Below, piece by piece: positions 18,182-26,452 of a stretch of DNA of 64,000 nt. Position 1 is the stretch's first letter, and each line of letters starts with the position of its first letter. The notes below the pieces were generated by a model. That model did no database searches. It was not told where the DNA came from and saw only the letters and a list, made by a program, of their open reading frames with translations. The DNA lies in assembly GCA_036557665.1 (NCBI GenBank), contig DATBHG010000070.1, positions 186,001-250,000 of the forward strand, written 5' to 3'. The DNA is from VAZQ01 sp036557665 (GTDB taxonomy: Bacteria > Pseudomonadota > Alphaproteobacteria > Rhizobiales > Xanthobacteraceae). A program made the translations under genes and the position numbers.

Positions 18182-19234
18182 TCAGCGGATCGGCGGGGCG
18201 TAGAGAATGCCGCCCGCATTCCACAGTTGATTGAGACCGCGCGGAATGCCGAGCGGGGAATCCACGCCGACATTGCGATCATAGACCTCGGCATAGTTGC
18301 CCACGTGGCGAATGATGCGTGCGGCCCAATCCCGGGCAAGCCCGAGCTCCTCGCCGTAGCCGCCTTCGATGCCGACCAGGCGCCTGACTTCCGGCTTGTC
18401 CGACTTGAGCGCGGTATCGATGTTCTTCGACGTGACGCCGAGCTCTTCGGCATTCACCATCGCGTAGAGGGTCCATTTCACGATCAGGAGCCAGTCGTCG
18501 TCCTTATGGCGTACCACCGGCGCAAGCGGCTCCTTGGAGATGACGTCGGGCAGGATCACATGCTCGCCGGGGTGCGCGAGCTGCAGGCGCATGGCGTAGA
18601 GGCGCGACACATCGGCAGTCAGCACATCGCATTCGCCGGAATCGTAAGCCTTGAGCATCGCGGCCTGATCGGCAAACTTCTTTTCCTGATACTTGATGTT
18701 GTTTGCTCCGAAGTAGCTGGCGAGGTGCAGCTGCGTGGTCGTGTCGGAAAGGACGCAGACCTTGCCGTTATCCAGCTCGAGGCTGGAATCGGCATTGCGC
18801 GCCCGGGGCACCATGAAGCCCTGACCGTCGTAGTAGGAGACCGCCGCAAAATGCAGGCCGTAGCTCGTTTCGCGTGCCATGTTCCAGGTCGAGTTGCGCG
18901 ACAGCACGTCGACCTTGCGCTTGTGCAGCTCGGTGAACCGCTCGCTTGCATCGAGCGGGATGAACTTGACTTTGCCCGGGTCATCGAAGATTGCCGCCGC
19001 CAGCGCACGGCAGAAATCCACGTCGAAACCGGACCAGTTGCCGTTCTTGTCCGAAAGCGCAAAGCCTGGGAGTCCGGGATTGACGCCGCACAGCACCGCA
19101 TCCCGGTTGCGCGTTCGCTTCAGCGTTTTGGTGTCGTAGCGCTCGTAGGCGATGGCAGTCGCGGCCACGGCAAGGGCGATGGCACAGCCCAGCAGAAGCC
19201 CGGATCGGAAATTCCACCCGAATAATTTTGCCAT
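18182..19234 (-). CDS. Amino-acid ABC transporter periplasmic binding protein (AapJ-like)
   Basis: 350 residues. An N-terminal hydrophobic anchor (SGLLLGCAIALAVAATAIA) is followed by the type II periplasmic binding fold with LCGVNPGLPGFALSD, GFDVDFCRALAAAIF, the SRNSTWNMARE motif and YGEELGLARDWAARIIRHVGNY, matching the general L-amino-acid receptor AapJ/BztA. No aapQMP membrane or ATPase genes are adjacent, so it is an orphan receptor or shares a transporter encoded elsewhere. It faces no operon partner; the L,D-transpeptidase gene ends 674 bases upstream of its stop end and 58 bases from its start. Confidence 0.85.
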   Translation of the reverse strand: MAKLFGWNFRSGLLLGCAIALAVAATAIAYERYDTKTLKRTRNRDAVLCGVNPGLPGFALSDKNGNWSGFDVDFCRALAAAIFDDPGKVKFIPLDASERFTELHKRKVDVLSRNSTWNMARETSYGLHFAAVSYYDGQGFMVPRARNADSSLELDNGKVCVLSDTTTQLHLASYFGANNIKYQEKKFADQAAMLKAYDSGECDVLTADVSRLYAMRLQLAHPGEHVILPDVISKEPLAPVVRHKDDDWLLIVKWTLYAMVNAEELGVTSKNIDTALKSDKPEVRRLVGIEGGYGEELGLARDWAARIIRHVGNYAEVYDRNVGVDSPLGIPRGLNQLWNAGGILYAPPIR

Positions 19235-19292
19235 GCTCTATGTCCCCAAAACGGCAACCCAGCATTTCTCGGCGTACCCGGCCATGGCGCGC

Positions 19293-19910
19293 TTACGGCT
19301 CCGGCTGCTGCCGGACGATGACCTTGGTTCCCACAGGAATGCGATCATAGAGGTCCATCACATCGCTGTTGACCAGGCGAAAGCATCCCGACGACACCGC
19401 GCTGCCGATGGTCTGCGGCTGATTGGTGCCGTGGATGCGATAGACCGTCGTGCCGAGATAGAGCGCACGCGCACCCATGGGATTGCCCGGTCCGCCCGCC
19501 ATGAAGCGCGGCAGATAGGGCTGGCGCTGGATCATTTCCGCCGGCGGCGTCCAATCCGGCCATTCCTGCTTGCGGGTGATGCGCAAGAGTCCCTGCCACT
19601 GAAAGCCGTCGCGGCCGACGCCGATACCGTAGCGCAGAGCCCGCCCGTTGGGCTGTACCACGTAGAGAAATCTTTCGGAGGTATGAATGATGATGGTGCC
19701 GGGTGCCTCGCTCGAGCGGTAAAAAACGACTTGCCGCTGAAACTGGGCAGGCAGCTGCTCGTCCTCGGCGTTGGGGACGTAGCCTGGCTGGTCGGGAAGC
19801 GACATCTGCTCGCGCTGCGCCAGCGCATGCGACATTGGCAAGGCAAGGACGGTGAAAACGAATGCCAAGCCGACAATCGCGATCGGCAGGCAAAGGCGAC
19901 TTAGAAGCAT
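19293..19910 (-). CDS. L,D-transpeptidase (YkuD/ErfK family)
   Basis: 205 residues from the ATG at 19910, chosen because it places the signal peptide (LCLPIAIVGLAFVFTVLALP) at the N-terminus; an in-frame ATG at 19991 is less likely. The YkuD catalytic motif is intact: IHGTNQPQTIGSAVSSGCFR with the nucleophilic Cys. An N-terminal IIIHTSERFLYVVQ strand starts the domain. It forms 3-3 crosslinks or attaches proteins to peptidoglycan in the periplasm. Single-gene unit. Confidence 0.9.
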   Translation of the reverse strand: MLLSRLCLPIAIVGLAFVFTVLALPMSHALAQREQMSLPDQPGYVPNAEDEQLPAQFQRQVVFYRSSEAPGTIIIHTSERFLYVVQPNGRALRYGIGVGRDGFQWQGLLRITRKQEWPDWTPPAEMIQRQPYLPRFMAGGPGNPMGARALYLGTTVYRIHGTNQPQTIGSAVSSGCFRLVNSDVMDLYDRIPVGTKVIVRQQPEP

Positions 19911-20436
19911 CAGCGGGATCCGACAGGTCCTGGCGTGAATTCGAGCGCCCGGCGCAGCATACGCCAGTACCGCGATCGATTGCAGGACCAAAGTGGCAGG
20001 TTGTGGGCAGCAGCAGCTGTTTGCTGCGAGAAGGCATCAACGCCTCTTCGGCGCGCATGCGAAGGCCCGTAAATTCGGTGGTAAATTCGGGCGGGTGTGA
20101 AGCGAGCCTCTACGTGCGGGGAAATAGAACGGGCGATGCGGGGCGTTACTCCCGCTCTTTCGGCTTGTCGGCGTCCATTGCATCGCCGCCTTGCGGAGAG
20201 TGGAAAAGCCTCCTGCGTCACCGCAGCGATCACCCGTAACTGAATTCCTGTTCAGATAGGTGAGGGCGCGGTTATTACAATGTGAACGCGATTTAATTAA
20301 TGACACAAACGGATTGTGAACCTCGCGCGGCCCAATTCCGACAAATTGAGGCGCAACATCATTTGCAGCGAGCGCTCGGCTGCCACTCGTTTGATCAGAA
20401 AGAATTCGGGCGCGCGCTGCTGGCGACGGAGTCGTT
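19911..20436. other. Gene-free stretch upstream of two divergent envelope genes
   Basis: 526 bases without a convincing gene. It presumably carries the promoters of the L,D-transpeptidase (minus) and of the glycine-rich exported protein (plus). A locally AT-rich segment (TTTAATTAATGACACAAAC near 20290) and a short duplicated TAAATTCGG (about 20070-20090) are the only structure seen. No RNA gene recognised. Confidence 0.4.
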
Positions 20437-20862
20437 ATGAAAAAAGCTCTCACCGGGTTTCTCGCAGTCGCGACGATCGCAGTCACGCTCGCGGCAAGTG
20501 CAAACGATGCATCGGCCTATTGGCGCGGCCGCGGATGGGGAGGCGGCTGGCATGGCGGGGGCTGGCACCGCGGATGGGGATGGGGTCCGGGCGTTGCTGC
20601 CGGCGTGATCGGCGGGGCGGTGATCGCCGGCGCCATTATCGCCGCCCGGCCACCGGGCTATGTCGTTTACCCCGGCTACGCGCAGCCAGTTTCCGGGCCG
20701 GGCTGCTACTGGGCCTCCCGGCCGGTCTACGATGCCTGGGGCCATGTCATCGGCTTTACCGGGCAGCCGGTGCAGGTCTGTCCCGGCTACGTCGCAGCGC
20801 CTCCGCCTCCGGCCTATGGCCCACCGCCGCCGCCTGCCGAGCTCCCGTTACCGTCGAAATAA
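20437..20862 (+). CDS. Glycine/tryptophan-rich small exported protein
   Basis: 141 residues. It has a signal peptide (KALTGFLAVATIAVTLAAS, cleavage around ASA), then a Gly/Trp/His-rich stretch (GWGGGWHGGGWHRGWGWG), a short hydrophobic segment (AAGVIGGAVIAGAIIAA) and a Tyr/Pro-rich tail with two Cys (GCYW...VQVCPGY). I recall this architecture as common in Bradyrhizobiaceae and of unknown function. Its stop is 7 bases before the GTG of the next small gene, so the two are probably co-expressed. Confidence 0.75.
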   Translation: MKKALTGFLAVATIAVTLAASANDASAYWRGRGWGGGWHGGGWHRGWGWGPGVAAGVIGGAVIAGAIIAARPPGYVVYPGYAQPVSGPGCYWASRPVYDAWGHVIGFTGQPVQVCPGYVAAPPPPAYGPPPPPAELPLPSK

Positions 20863-20869
20863 AACCAAG

Positions 20870-21055
20870 GTGGACGACCAGGCCGATATTGGGACCGAGG
20901 GGAACCGCCGCGCCACGCTTATCGCGCTCGCTGCGGTGGTGCTGCTCGGCATCCTCGGCTACTTCCTGGCGCACGAGCTGTCCGCAAGCGCGCGCTTGCA
21001 GGATTGCGTTCTCTCCGGCCGCAGCAATTGCGCCCCGGTCGAAGCGGCGCGTTGA
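20870..21055 (+). CDS. 61-residue membrane protein with GTG start
   Basis: Frame VDDQADIGTEGNRRATLIAL then AAVVLLGILGYFLAHELSAS and ARLQDCVLSGRSNCAPVE up to TGA at 21053-21055. One TM helix (LIALAAVVLLGILGYFLAH) and two C-terminal cysteines in the pattern LQDC-x6-NCAP, which I recall from small proteins in related Rhizobiales. The GTG at 20870 follows AACCAAGG and is 7 bases after the preceding stop. No ATG is present in the proper region, so simple ORF callers extend it wrongly upstream into the other gene. Confidence 0.65.
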   Translation: MDDQADIGTEGNRRATLIALAAVVLLGILGYFLAHELSASARLQDCVLSGRSNCAPVEAAR

Positions 21056-21108
21056 GATCGCAGCTTTCTTAAGCGACATCCGCGCTGCGATGGAGTAGTC
21101 TCACCGCG

Positions 21109-22338
21109 ATGTCAGCGGTGCTCGATCTCGACCCGAGCAAGGTTGTCGAGGTGGACCTCGGCAGCAATGCATTCAAGCAGAATGCGCGCAGCATTCTCGG
21201 GCAGTGGGCGAGGCGTTCGCCGTTCTACGTGCTCTCGTCCGGCCCGCCGCAGGTCATATGCGGCCGCTATGCCGACGTGCATGAAGTGTTTTCCGACACC
21301 GCTCGTTTCTCGTCGGAAGTGCCGCGTGGGCGAGGCTTCGAGCAGTTCGACAAGTTCATGGGGGTGCAGTTCATCACCCAGATGGACGGCGAGCGGCATG
21401 CCAGAATTCGCCGGCTGCTGATGCCGGCGTTCTCGGCGCGGAGCCTGAGCCGGCTCGAATCGCGCATAGCGGAGATCATCGAGAGCATGCTCGATCGCAT
21501 CGAGGTCGGCGGAAATGAGTTCGACGGGATGCGCGATTACGGCGCGCAACTCGTGGTCGGCGCGCTCCTGACCGCGATGGCGAACCTCGACCAGCGCCAG
21601 AAAGAGATTTTCCTCGCCTTCCACGAAGTGCTGCCGCTGACCACCTACACCAAGCCGGGCGAACCGTTTGCGCCGGAATGCGTTCGCGCGTTCGATCGCG
21701 CCGCGCAGTTGGTGCATGAGATCATCGCGGAGCGACGGGCCAATCCGCGACCGGACTTCATCAACGATCTCATAACCGCACGCGATCAGGGCGACAGACT
21801 CACCGACCGGGAGCTGTTCGATCAGATCTTCACGATCTGCGGCGCCGCGCTTTCCGCCACCAGCCGTGCCGCAGGCGGCGCTCTCTACACGCTCTACTCT
21901 CACCCGGACCAGCTCGCCGAGCTCGTGCGCGACCCGGATCTCGTTCCCGAGGCGGTCGAGGAATGTTTGCGGATCGCGAGCAACGGCTACTTCACCTTTC
22001 CGCGCGCGGCCACCTGCGATACCGAGGTGGGCGGGACGGAGATCCGCAAAGGCATGGTGGTACGGCCCTCGCCGCAGGCCGCGAACTACGATCCGCAGGT
22101 GTTTCCCGATCCCCTGCGCTTCGACATCCACCGGCATCCGAAGCGCGTCATGGCGTTCGGGGCCGGACCGCACCATTGCATCGGCAATATCCTCGGACGC
22201 ACCACGCTCGTCATTGCAATACGGCGCCTGCTGGCACGCTTCCCGAAGGCGCGGCTCGCCGATCCGAATTCCACGCCCCGCTATGGCGGCGCGGTTGGAG
22301 AGTTGCGCCTCCAGGAGCTGCCGATGCTGATACAATGA
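21109..22338 (+). CDS. Cytochrome P450
   Basis: 409 residues, the usual length for a soluble bacterial class I P450. The heme loop FGAGPHHCIGN places the thiolate Cys at 357. The K-helix EXXR is ECLR (within VEECLRIASNG), and the RAATCDTEVGGTEIRKG strand region and NYDPQVFPDPLRFDIHR (meander) are normal. The I-helix reads ICGAALSATSRAAGG: the usual acid-alcohol pair (E/D-T) appears replaced by Ser-Ala, hinting at unusual O2 activation. No ferredoxin or reductase gene nearby. Substrate unknown. Confidence 0.9.
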   Translation: MSAVLDLDPSKVVEVDLGSNAFKQNARSILGQWARRSPFYVLSSGPPQVICGRYADVHEVFSDTARFSSEVPRGRGFEQFDKFMGVQFITQMDGERHARIRRLLMPAFSARSLSRLESRIAEIIESMLDRIEVGGNEFDGMRDYGAQLVVGALLTAMANLDQRQKEIFLAFHEVLPLTTYTKPGEPFAPECVRAFDRAAQLVHEIIAERRANPRPDFINDLITARDQGDRLTDRELFDQIFTICGAALSATSRAAGGALYTLYSHPDQLAELVRDPDLVPEAVEECLRIASNGYFTFPRAATCDTEVGGTEIRKGMVVRPSPQAANYDPQVFPDPLRFDIHRHPKRVMAFGAGPHHCIGNILGRTTLVIAIRRLLARFPKARLADPNSTPRYGGAVGELRLQELPMLIQ

Positions 22339-22354
22339 TGCTGGTTGTGTGTAC

Positions 22355-22420
22355 GGCGAGGCATGCGGGGCACCCCCAAAAAACGCTTTGCGTTTTTTGG
22401 GGACCCCGACTCGCCCCTGC
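22355..22420. repeat. GTAGGGGCGA-family element with AAAAAACGC hairpin (inverted orientation)
   Basis: The core stem CCCCAAAAAACGC with loop TTT and GCGTTTTTTGGGG is flanked by GCGAGGCATGC on one side and ACTCGCCCCTGC on the other, i.e. the reverse complement of the copies at 23407 and 41150. It lies just downstream of the P450 stop, where it could also act as a transcription terminator in either direction. Confidence 0.8.
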
Positions 22421-22435
22421 ACACGAGGATAGGCA

Positions 22436-22462
22436 GTGGGCGGGATTCAAACCCGCCCGTAC
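22436..22462. repeat. GTAGGGGCGGGTTT palindrome, diverged copy
   Basis: GTGGGCGGGATTCAAACCCG plus CCCGTAC: a 27-base palindrome of the same family as those inside dnaG, here between the P450 and the stress-protein gene. Its translation yields the GG-I-QTRPY peptide at the front of an artefactual ORF extension. Confidence 0.75.
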
Positions 22463-22561
22463 AAGCCGCCGGTCAGTGCTCGCGAGTTGATTCGTATCAA
22501 TACAGCCCCGCGGAGCTCAGATAAGGGAGACGGGCGGAGGGCGGCCAAATCGGAAAGCGCC

Positions 22562-23392
22562 ATGCTCAAGGATGTGATCGTCAACCTCGATGTGCACACG
22601 TCGCAAAACGTAGCGGCGGATTTCGCCATTTCCGTCGCGCGCACATTTCAGGCGCACCTCTCCGCCGTCGGCTTTGCCTATGAGCCGAGCATTCCCGGGT
22701 CGCTGTTCGATCACGGCGCGGTTGAATTCATCGAAATGCAGCGCCAGCGATGGGAAAACGCAGCGCGCAGCGCCATCGGCCGGTTTGAGGAGGCCGCGCG
22801 CGGCAGCGGGCTTTCCGTGGAATCGCACCTCGTGCGGTCGGGCAACGGCCGGGCGGCGGAGACCTTTGCCCGCCTGGCACGCAGGTTCGACCTTGCCGTG
22901 CTCACGCAGGCCGAGCCGGAGAAAGCCTCGGCGCGGGCGCTGATCATCGAAGCGGCGCTGTTCGAGTCCGGCCGGCCGGTGCTCGTCGTTCCTTATGTGC
23001 AGCGCGACGGCCTCAAGCTCGGCCGTGCACTCGTGTGCTGGGACGGCAGCCGCACCGCAGCGCGCGCGCTCGGAGACGCCATGGCGTTTTTGCAGCGAGC
23101 GCAGGAGGTGCAGGTCGTGATCGTCGCCAGCGAGCCCGGCAAGAGCGATGAGATTCCCGGCGCCGACATAGCGCACCACCTTGCGCGGCATGGTCTCAAA
23201 GTCGAGCTCAAGCAGATCGTGGTGCGCGACCTCGATGTCGCCAGCACCATCCTGTCGCATGCGGCCGATGTGGCCGCCGATTTCATCGTCATGGGCGGCT
23301 ATGGCCATTCCCGGCTGCGGGAATTCGTGCTCGGCGGCGCCACCCGCGGCCTCCTCGCCGCGATGACTGTGCCCACCATGATGTCGCATTGA
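22562..23392 (+). CDS. Universal stress protein (UspA family, tandem-domain size)
   Basis: 276 residues from the ATG at 22562; the 42-residue upstream extension is repeat-derived and rejected. The N-terminal half (MLKDVIVNLDVHTSQNVAAD) is a degenerate Usp domain. The C-terminal half carries the ATP-binding signature MGGYGHSRLREFVLGGATRG (G-2x-G-9x-G-T type). Such proteins are cytoplasmic, often dimeric and induced by energy or oxygen stress. Monocistronic. Confidence 0.88.
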   Translation: MLKDVIVNLDVHTSQNVAADFAISVARTFQAHLSAVGFAYEPSIPGSLFDHGAVEFIEMQRQRWENAARSAIGRFEEAARGSGLSVESHLVRSGNGRAAETFARLARRFDLAVLTQAEPEKASARALIIEAALFESGRPVLVVPYVQRDGLKLGRALVCWDGSRTAARALGDAMAFLQRAQEVQVVIVASEPGKSDEIPGADIAHHLARHGLKVELKQIVVRDLDVASTILSHAADVAADFIVMGGYGHSRLREFVLGGATRGLLAAMTVPTMMSH

Positions 23393-23406
23393 GCGACCCT
23401 ATCTTT

Positions 23407-23517
23407 GTAGGGGCGAGTCGGGTCCCCAAAAAACGCAAAGCGTTTTTTGGGTTCCCCTCATGCCTCGCCCCTGCGGGACGTACCAGGCCCGCAGGCGACG
23501 CAATGACTCGCCCTTAC
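23407..23517. repeat. MITE-like GTAGGGGCGA element with AAAAAACGC hairpin
   Basis: Starts GTAGGGGCGA and ends TCGCCCTTAC, a 10-bp terminal inverted repeat with one mismatch, about 111 bp apart. It contains the CAAAAAACGC-AAA-GCGTTTTTTG hairpin. The right end overlaps the 3' end of the minus-strand HpaB-family gene: the gene's TAA stop (complement of bases 23514-23516) lies in the element's terminal TTAC. Confidence 0.75.
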
Positions 23518-24986
23518 GAGGAGAGTGCGTAGCGCGCTTCCAGATTATCGAGCAGCTCGCTGATGCGGTCGGTGTAGGGTGCCTTGTCATAGAGCTCATA
23601 GAGAGTGCCCGCGAGCCGGACGGGATCGCCGGAGTAATAGCGCTCGTAAAGCTGCTGGCGGCCGGAGAAGGACGACACCGCGGCGTCGAACGCCAGCCTG
23701 AACAACTTGATCCGCGTACGCGCGTCGGCACTGGCAGCCTGGAAATAGGTCTCCACGTCGTCGCGCCGCGCTCCTGCAAGCTCTGCAAAGGACGGCACTG
23801 CCACCAGGCCGCCGGCCCCGACGGTCTGAATGATCTCGCACATGCGCACGAACATCCTCGGGAACATCATGCGCACGGTCCACAGCGGCATGGCCGCCGG
23901 CGTCATGAAGCCGGCTGCATTCGGCGCCGCATCCGCCTCGCTCGCGCGCAGGCAGGCGCGCACCATCTCGGTGAACTCGATCATCTCGGCGAGCAGGCCC
24001 TGCACGTGCAGATGCGCATCGACCTTGGTCGCGCGCGCGATCGCGAAGCCCAGCGCCATCATGAACTCGGCCTTGGCCAGGTTCTTGGTGCTGAACTGGT
24101 GCATGATCTGCGGCATGGCGCCGGTACGGATGTAGAGGCCGTTGCACATATCGGGGTCGCGATGGATGAACACCCGCTCCCACGGCACCAGCACGTCGTC
24201 GAAGATCGCCATTCCGTCGGTTTCGTCGAGCCGTGACGAGAGCGGATAATCCATGGGAGATGCCGCCTCGGTGTGAACGACCGAGGGGCGGCAGATGAAC
24301 CGCAGCCCCGGCGCGCTCACCGGGACGGAAAAGCCGAAGGCGTATGGACGCGCCTCCCCGTTGTTGGCGAGATAGGTCGACGGCATCACCAGCAGGTCGT
24401 GCGCATAGGCGCACAAGGTGGAAACCATGCGGGCGCCGCGGATCACGATGCCGGCATCCGTCTCCCGTACGATCTTGGCAGCGAGGTCCTTGTCCTGCTT
24501 CTCGACCGGTTTGGAGCGGTCAACCTGCGGATTGACCAGCGTGTGCGTCATCGCGATGTCGTTCTCGCGACAATAGAGATAATAGTTCCACACGTTGGTG
24601 CTGTATTTCTTGTCTTGACTCCCGAACACGTCTGCGGCGCAGGCAAAGCCGGTGAGCATGATGTTGACGAAATCCGGGCTGCGGCCGAACATCCCGCAGG
24701 TCGCATCCATCCAGGTTTTCACCATCTCGCGCCGGCGAGCCAGGTCGTCGACCGATCTCGGCTGGATGTACGACAGGCCTACCGGCTCGCCGCTCGCGGG
24801 AGACGGGTAGGTCAATTTCGCCCGCAGCGCCGGAACGTGCTGCATGTCGTAAAGCTCGGCCATGGAGCGGGCAGCGGCGGCAAAGCGGCGGTCCTTTGTG
24901 ACGTCGCCGATCGCCTCGCCGTCGATCCAGATCTGGCGGCCGTCGCGCAGCGAGTCGAGATAGTCGCGGCCGGTCCGAGCGCCCAT
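23514..24986 (-). CDS. HpaB-family flavin-dependent aromatic monooxygenase (4-hydroxyphenylacetate 3-monooxygenase oxygenase component type)
   Basis: 490 residues, the family size. It starts with the HpaB N-terminal pattern TGRDYLDSLRDGRQIWIDGE and carries DIAMTHTLVNPQVDRSKP, GIVIRGARMVSTLCAYAHDL, FDDVLVPWERVFIHRD and a C-terminal YFQAASADARTRIKLFRLA segment, all typical of the FADH2-dependent hydroxylases that convert a phenol to a catechol. It needs a separate flavin reductase (HpaC), which is not nearby. It is last in a minus-strand operon after ligA and ligB, which fits hydroxylation followed by meta-cleavage. Confidence 0.9.
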   Translation of the reverse strand: MGARTGRDYLDSLRDGRQIWIDGEAIGDVTKDRRFAAAARSMAELYDMQHVPALRAKLTYPSPASGEPVGLSYIQPRSVDDLARRREMVKTWMDATCGMFGRSPDFVNIMLTGFACAADVFGSQDKKYSTNVWNYYLYCRENDIAMTHTLVNPQVDRSKPVEKQDKDLAAKIVRETDAGIVIRGARMVSTLCAYAHDLLVMPSTYLANNGEARPYAFGFSVPVSAPGLRFICRPSVVHTEAASPMDYPLSSRLDETDGMAIFDDVLVPWERVFIHRDPDMCNGLYIRTGAMPQIMHQFSTKNLAKAEFMMALGFAIARATKVDAHLHVQGLLAEMIEFTEMVRACLRASEADAAPNAAGFMTPAAMPLWTVRMMFPRMFVRMCEIIQTVGAGGLVAVPSFAELAGARRDDVETYFQAASADARTRIKLFRLAFDAAVSSFSGRQQLYERYYSGDPVRLAGTLYELYDKAPYTDRISELLDNLEARYALSS

Positions 24987-25008
24987 GGCGTGCTCCCTAT
25001 GGCCGGCG

Positions 25009-25845
25009 TCAACCGGCGGTGCCCTCGAGCACTATGAGCCCGTAGCCGGTGAGCATCGGGGCATAGTAGTAGCGGTGAACGCGGCGCACGCTCGTGCCGA
25101 GCGCTGCGCGCATGGCAAGCCACATGATGACCTCGACCGACTCGGCGCCGCCCCGCTCCATGTAGTCCTGGTGCGTCAATCGGGTCAGCGACTGCGGATC
25201 GTGCTCGATCCTGTCCAGGAACTCGTTGTCCCATTGCGGATTGGTGAAGCCGAACCGCGGGCCGTGGAGCTGATGCGACATGCCTCCGGTGGCCATGACG
25301 AGCACGCGCAGGTCGGCGGGATAGCCTGCGACCGCACGGCGGATCGCCTCGCCTAAACGAAAGAAGCGGCGCGGGGTCGGAATGGGGTGCAGGATGACGT
25401 TGGCCGCGATCGGTACGATCGGTGCCGGCCAAGGGGTCCGGGCAAGCAGCGGCAGAATGGAAAAGATGCCGTGGTCGACCGTCATCTCCTGGCAGATGGC
25501 AGGATCGAACTCGTCTTCCACCAGGCTGCGTGCGAGATGCCAGGCGAAGCGGCTGTCGCCCGCCAGATCAGGCAAGTCGCGCGTTCCCCATCCCTCGTCC
25601 GCCTGCGGATAGGTGTCCGCCACCCCGAGCGCAAAGCTCGGATATGCATCGAAGAAGAACCGGTTCATATGGTCGTTGTAGACCACGATCATTAGGTCGG
25701 GTCGCAGCTGCGACAGCCAGTCCCTCGCGGGCGCGAAGCCCTCGTAGAGCGGCGCCCACATCGGATCGCGCTGCTGCCCCTTGTCATAGGAATGCGCAAT
25801 GGAGGGCGCGTGCGAGCAGCCGATCCCGCCGACGATGCGCGCCAT
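25009..25845 (-). CDS. ligB: Class III extradiol dioxygenase, LigB-like (protocatechuate 4,5-dioxygenase beta subunit type)
   Basis: 278 residues. Fe(II) ligands are recognisable as His12 in GCSHAP, His59 in VYNDHMNRF and a Glu in GGAESVEVIMW near the C-terminus; the catalytic-base region is GGMSHQLHGPRFG. These match LigB, which cleaves protocatechuate or gallate-type catechols next to a hydroxyl. It follows ligA by 1 base and precedes the HpaB-like gene by 22 bases. The exact ring substrate (protocatechuate, gallate, methylgallate or another) cannot be decided. Confidence 0.88.
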   Translation of the reverse strand: MARIVGGIGCSHAPSIAHSYDKGQQRDPMWAPLYEGFAPARDWLSQLRPDLMIVVYNDHMNRFFFDAYPSFALGVADTYPQADEGWGTRDLPDLAGDSRFAWHLARSLVEDEFDPAICQEMTVDHGIFSILPLLARTPWPAPIVPIAANVILHPIPTPRRFFRLGEAIRRAVAGYPADLRVLVMATGGMSHQLHGPRFGFTNPQWDNEFLDRIEHDPQSLTRLTHQDYMERGGAESVEVIMWLAMRAALGTSVRRVHRYYYAPMLTGYGLIVLEGTAG

Positions 25846-25846
25846 C

Positions 25847-26242
25847 TCAGCTTTTCCGTCCGCCTGCGCCGCCGGCTTTCCCGGGGCGGGTGTGCAGAAA
25901 TGCCTCGAGCGTCTCGCCGCGCATTTGCGCGCCCATTTGCAGGAGGCTCTGCCCGACCGTGCCGGCGATCTTCAAGAGCAGATACACGTTGCCGCCGGCC
26001 GCGATCAGCCCGGACCAGTCGCGACGCTCGATCAGCATCATCTCCGTCTGCCGCAGCCCGTATTTGTGCATGTAGCCTCGCTCGTCAGCCGTAAACGCTG
26101 CGCGGTTTGCAGGGTCGGTCAGCGACATTGCGAGCTTGTTGATCCGATAGCCCTGCTGCGAGCGCGTGCCGGTGAATACGGTGGTGCCTTCGATCGGTGC
26201 ATCGCCATAGGTTGCGGTTGCGCCCGGCGGGAATGGCTCCAT
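25847..26242 (-). CDS. ligA: LigA-like alpha subunit of extradiol dioxygenase
   Basis: 131 residues from the second Met (26242); the ATG at 26254 is also possible. All-helical LigA signatures: GTTVFTGTRSQQGYRINKLA, MSLTDPANRAAFTADERGYM, KYGLRQTEMMLIERRDW and NVYLLLKIA. This subunit caps the LigB active site. The order ligA-ligB matches known protocatechuate 4,5-dioxygenases. The C-terminus is longer than usual and Gly/Lys rich (RPGKAGGAGGRKS). Confidence 0.88.
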   Translation of the reverse strand: MEPFPPGATATYGDAPIEGTTVFTGTRSQQGYRINKLAMSLTDPANRAAFTADERGYMHKYGLRQTEMMLIERRDWSGLIAAGGNVYLLLKIAGTVGQSLLQMGAQMRGETLEAFLHTRPGKAGGAGGRKS

Positions 26243-26316
26243 GTGGTTCCTCATTGCGAGATCACTTCAGTGACCTTTTCTTATATCCCTTATACCACCC
26301 CGGTGGGCCAGCCACT

Positions 26317-26345
26317 GTAGGGGCCGGTTTTAAACCCGCCCCTAC
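26317..26345. repeat. GTAGGGGC...GCCCCTAC palindrome
   Basis: GTAGGGGCCGGTTTTAAACC then CGCCCCTAC, 29 bases with near-perfect arms, in the gap between divergent ligA and an ABC binding-protein gene. Same family as the copies in dnaG. Confidence 0.8.
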
Positions 26346-26452
26346 AAGCCTCGAAATGACAGCCGTTTTTGATTGGGCTAGGCTTCTGCCTGATCCTACG
26401 CCATCACTCGTTCGATCTGCCGCGCTATCCAGTCCGCAACAGGAAAACCGTC

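Noticed and set aside
22436..22561. Longer universal-stress-protein start encoding GG-I-QTRPY
   Set aside because: That peptide is the translation of the GTAGGGGC palindrome and recurs wherever the repeat is read.
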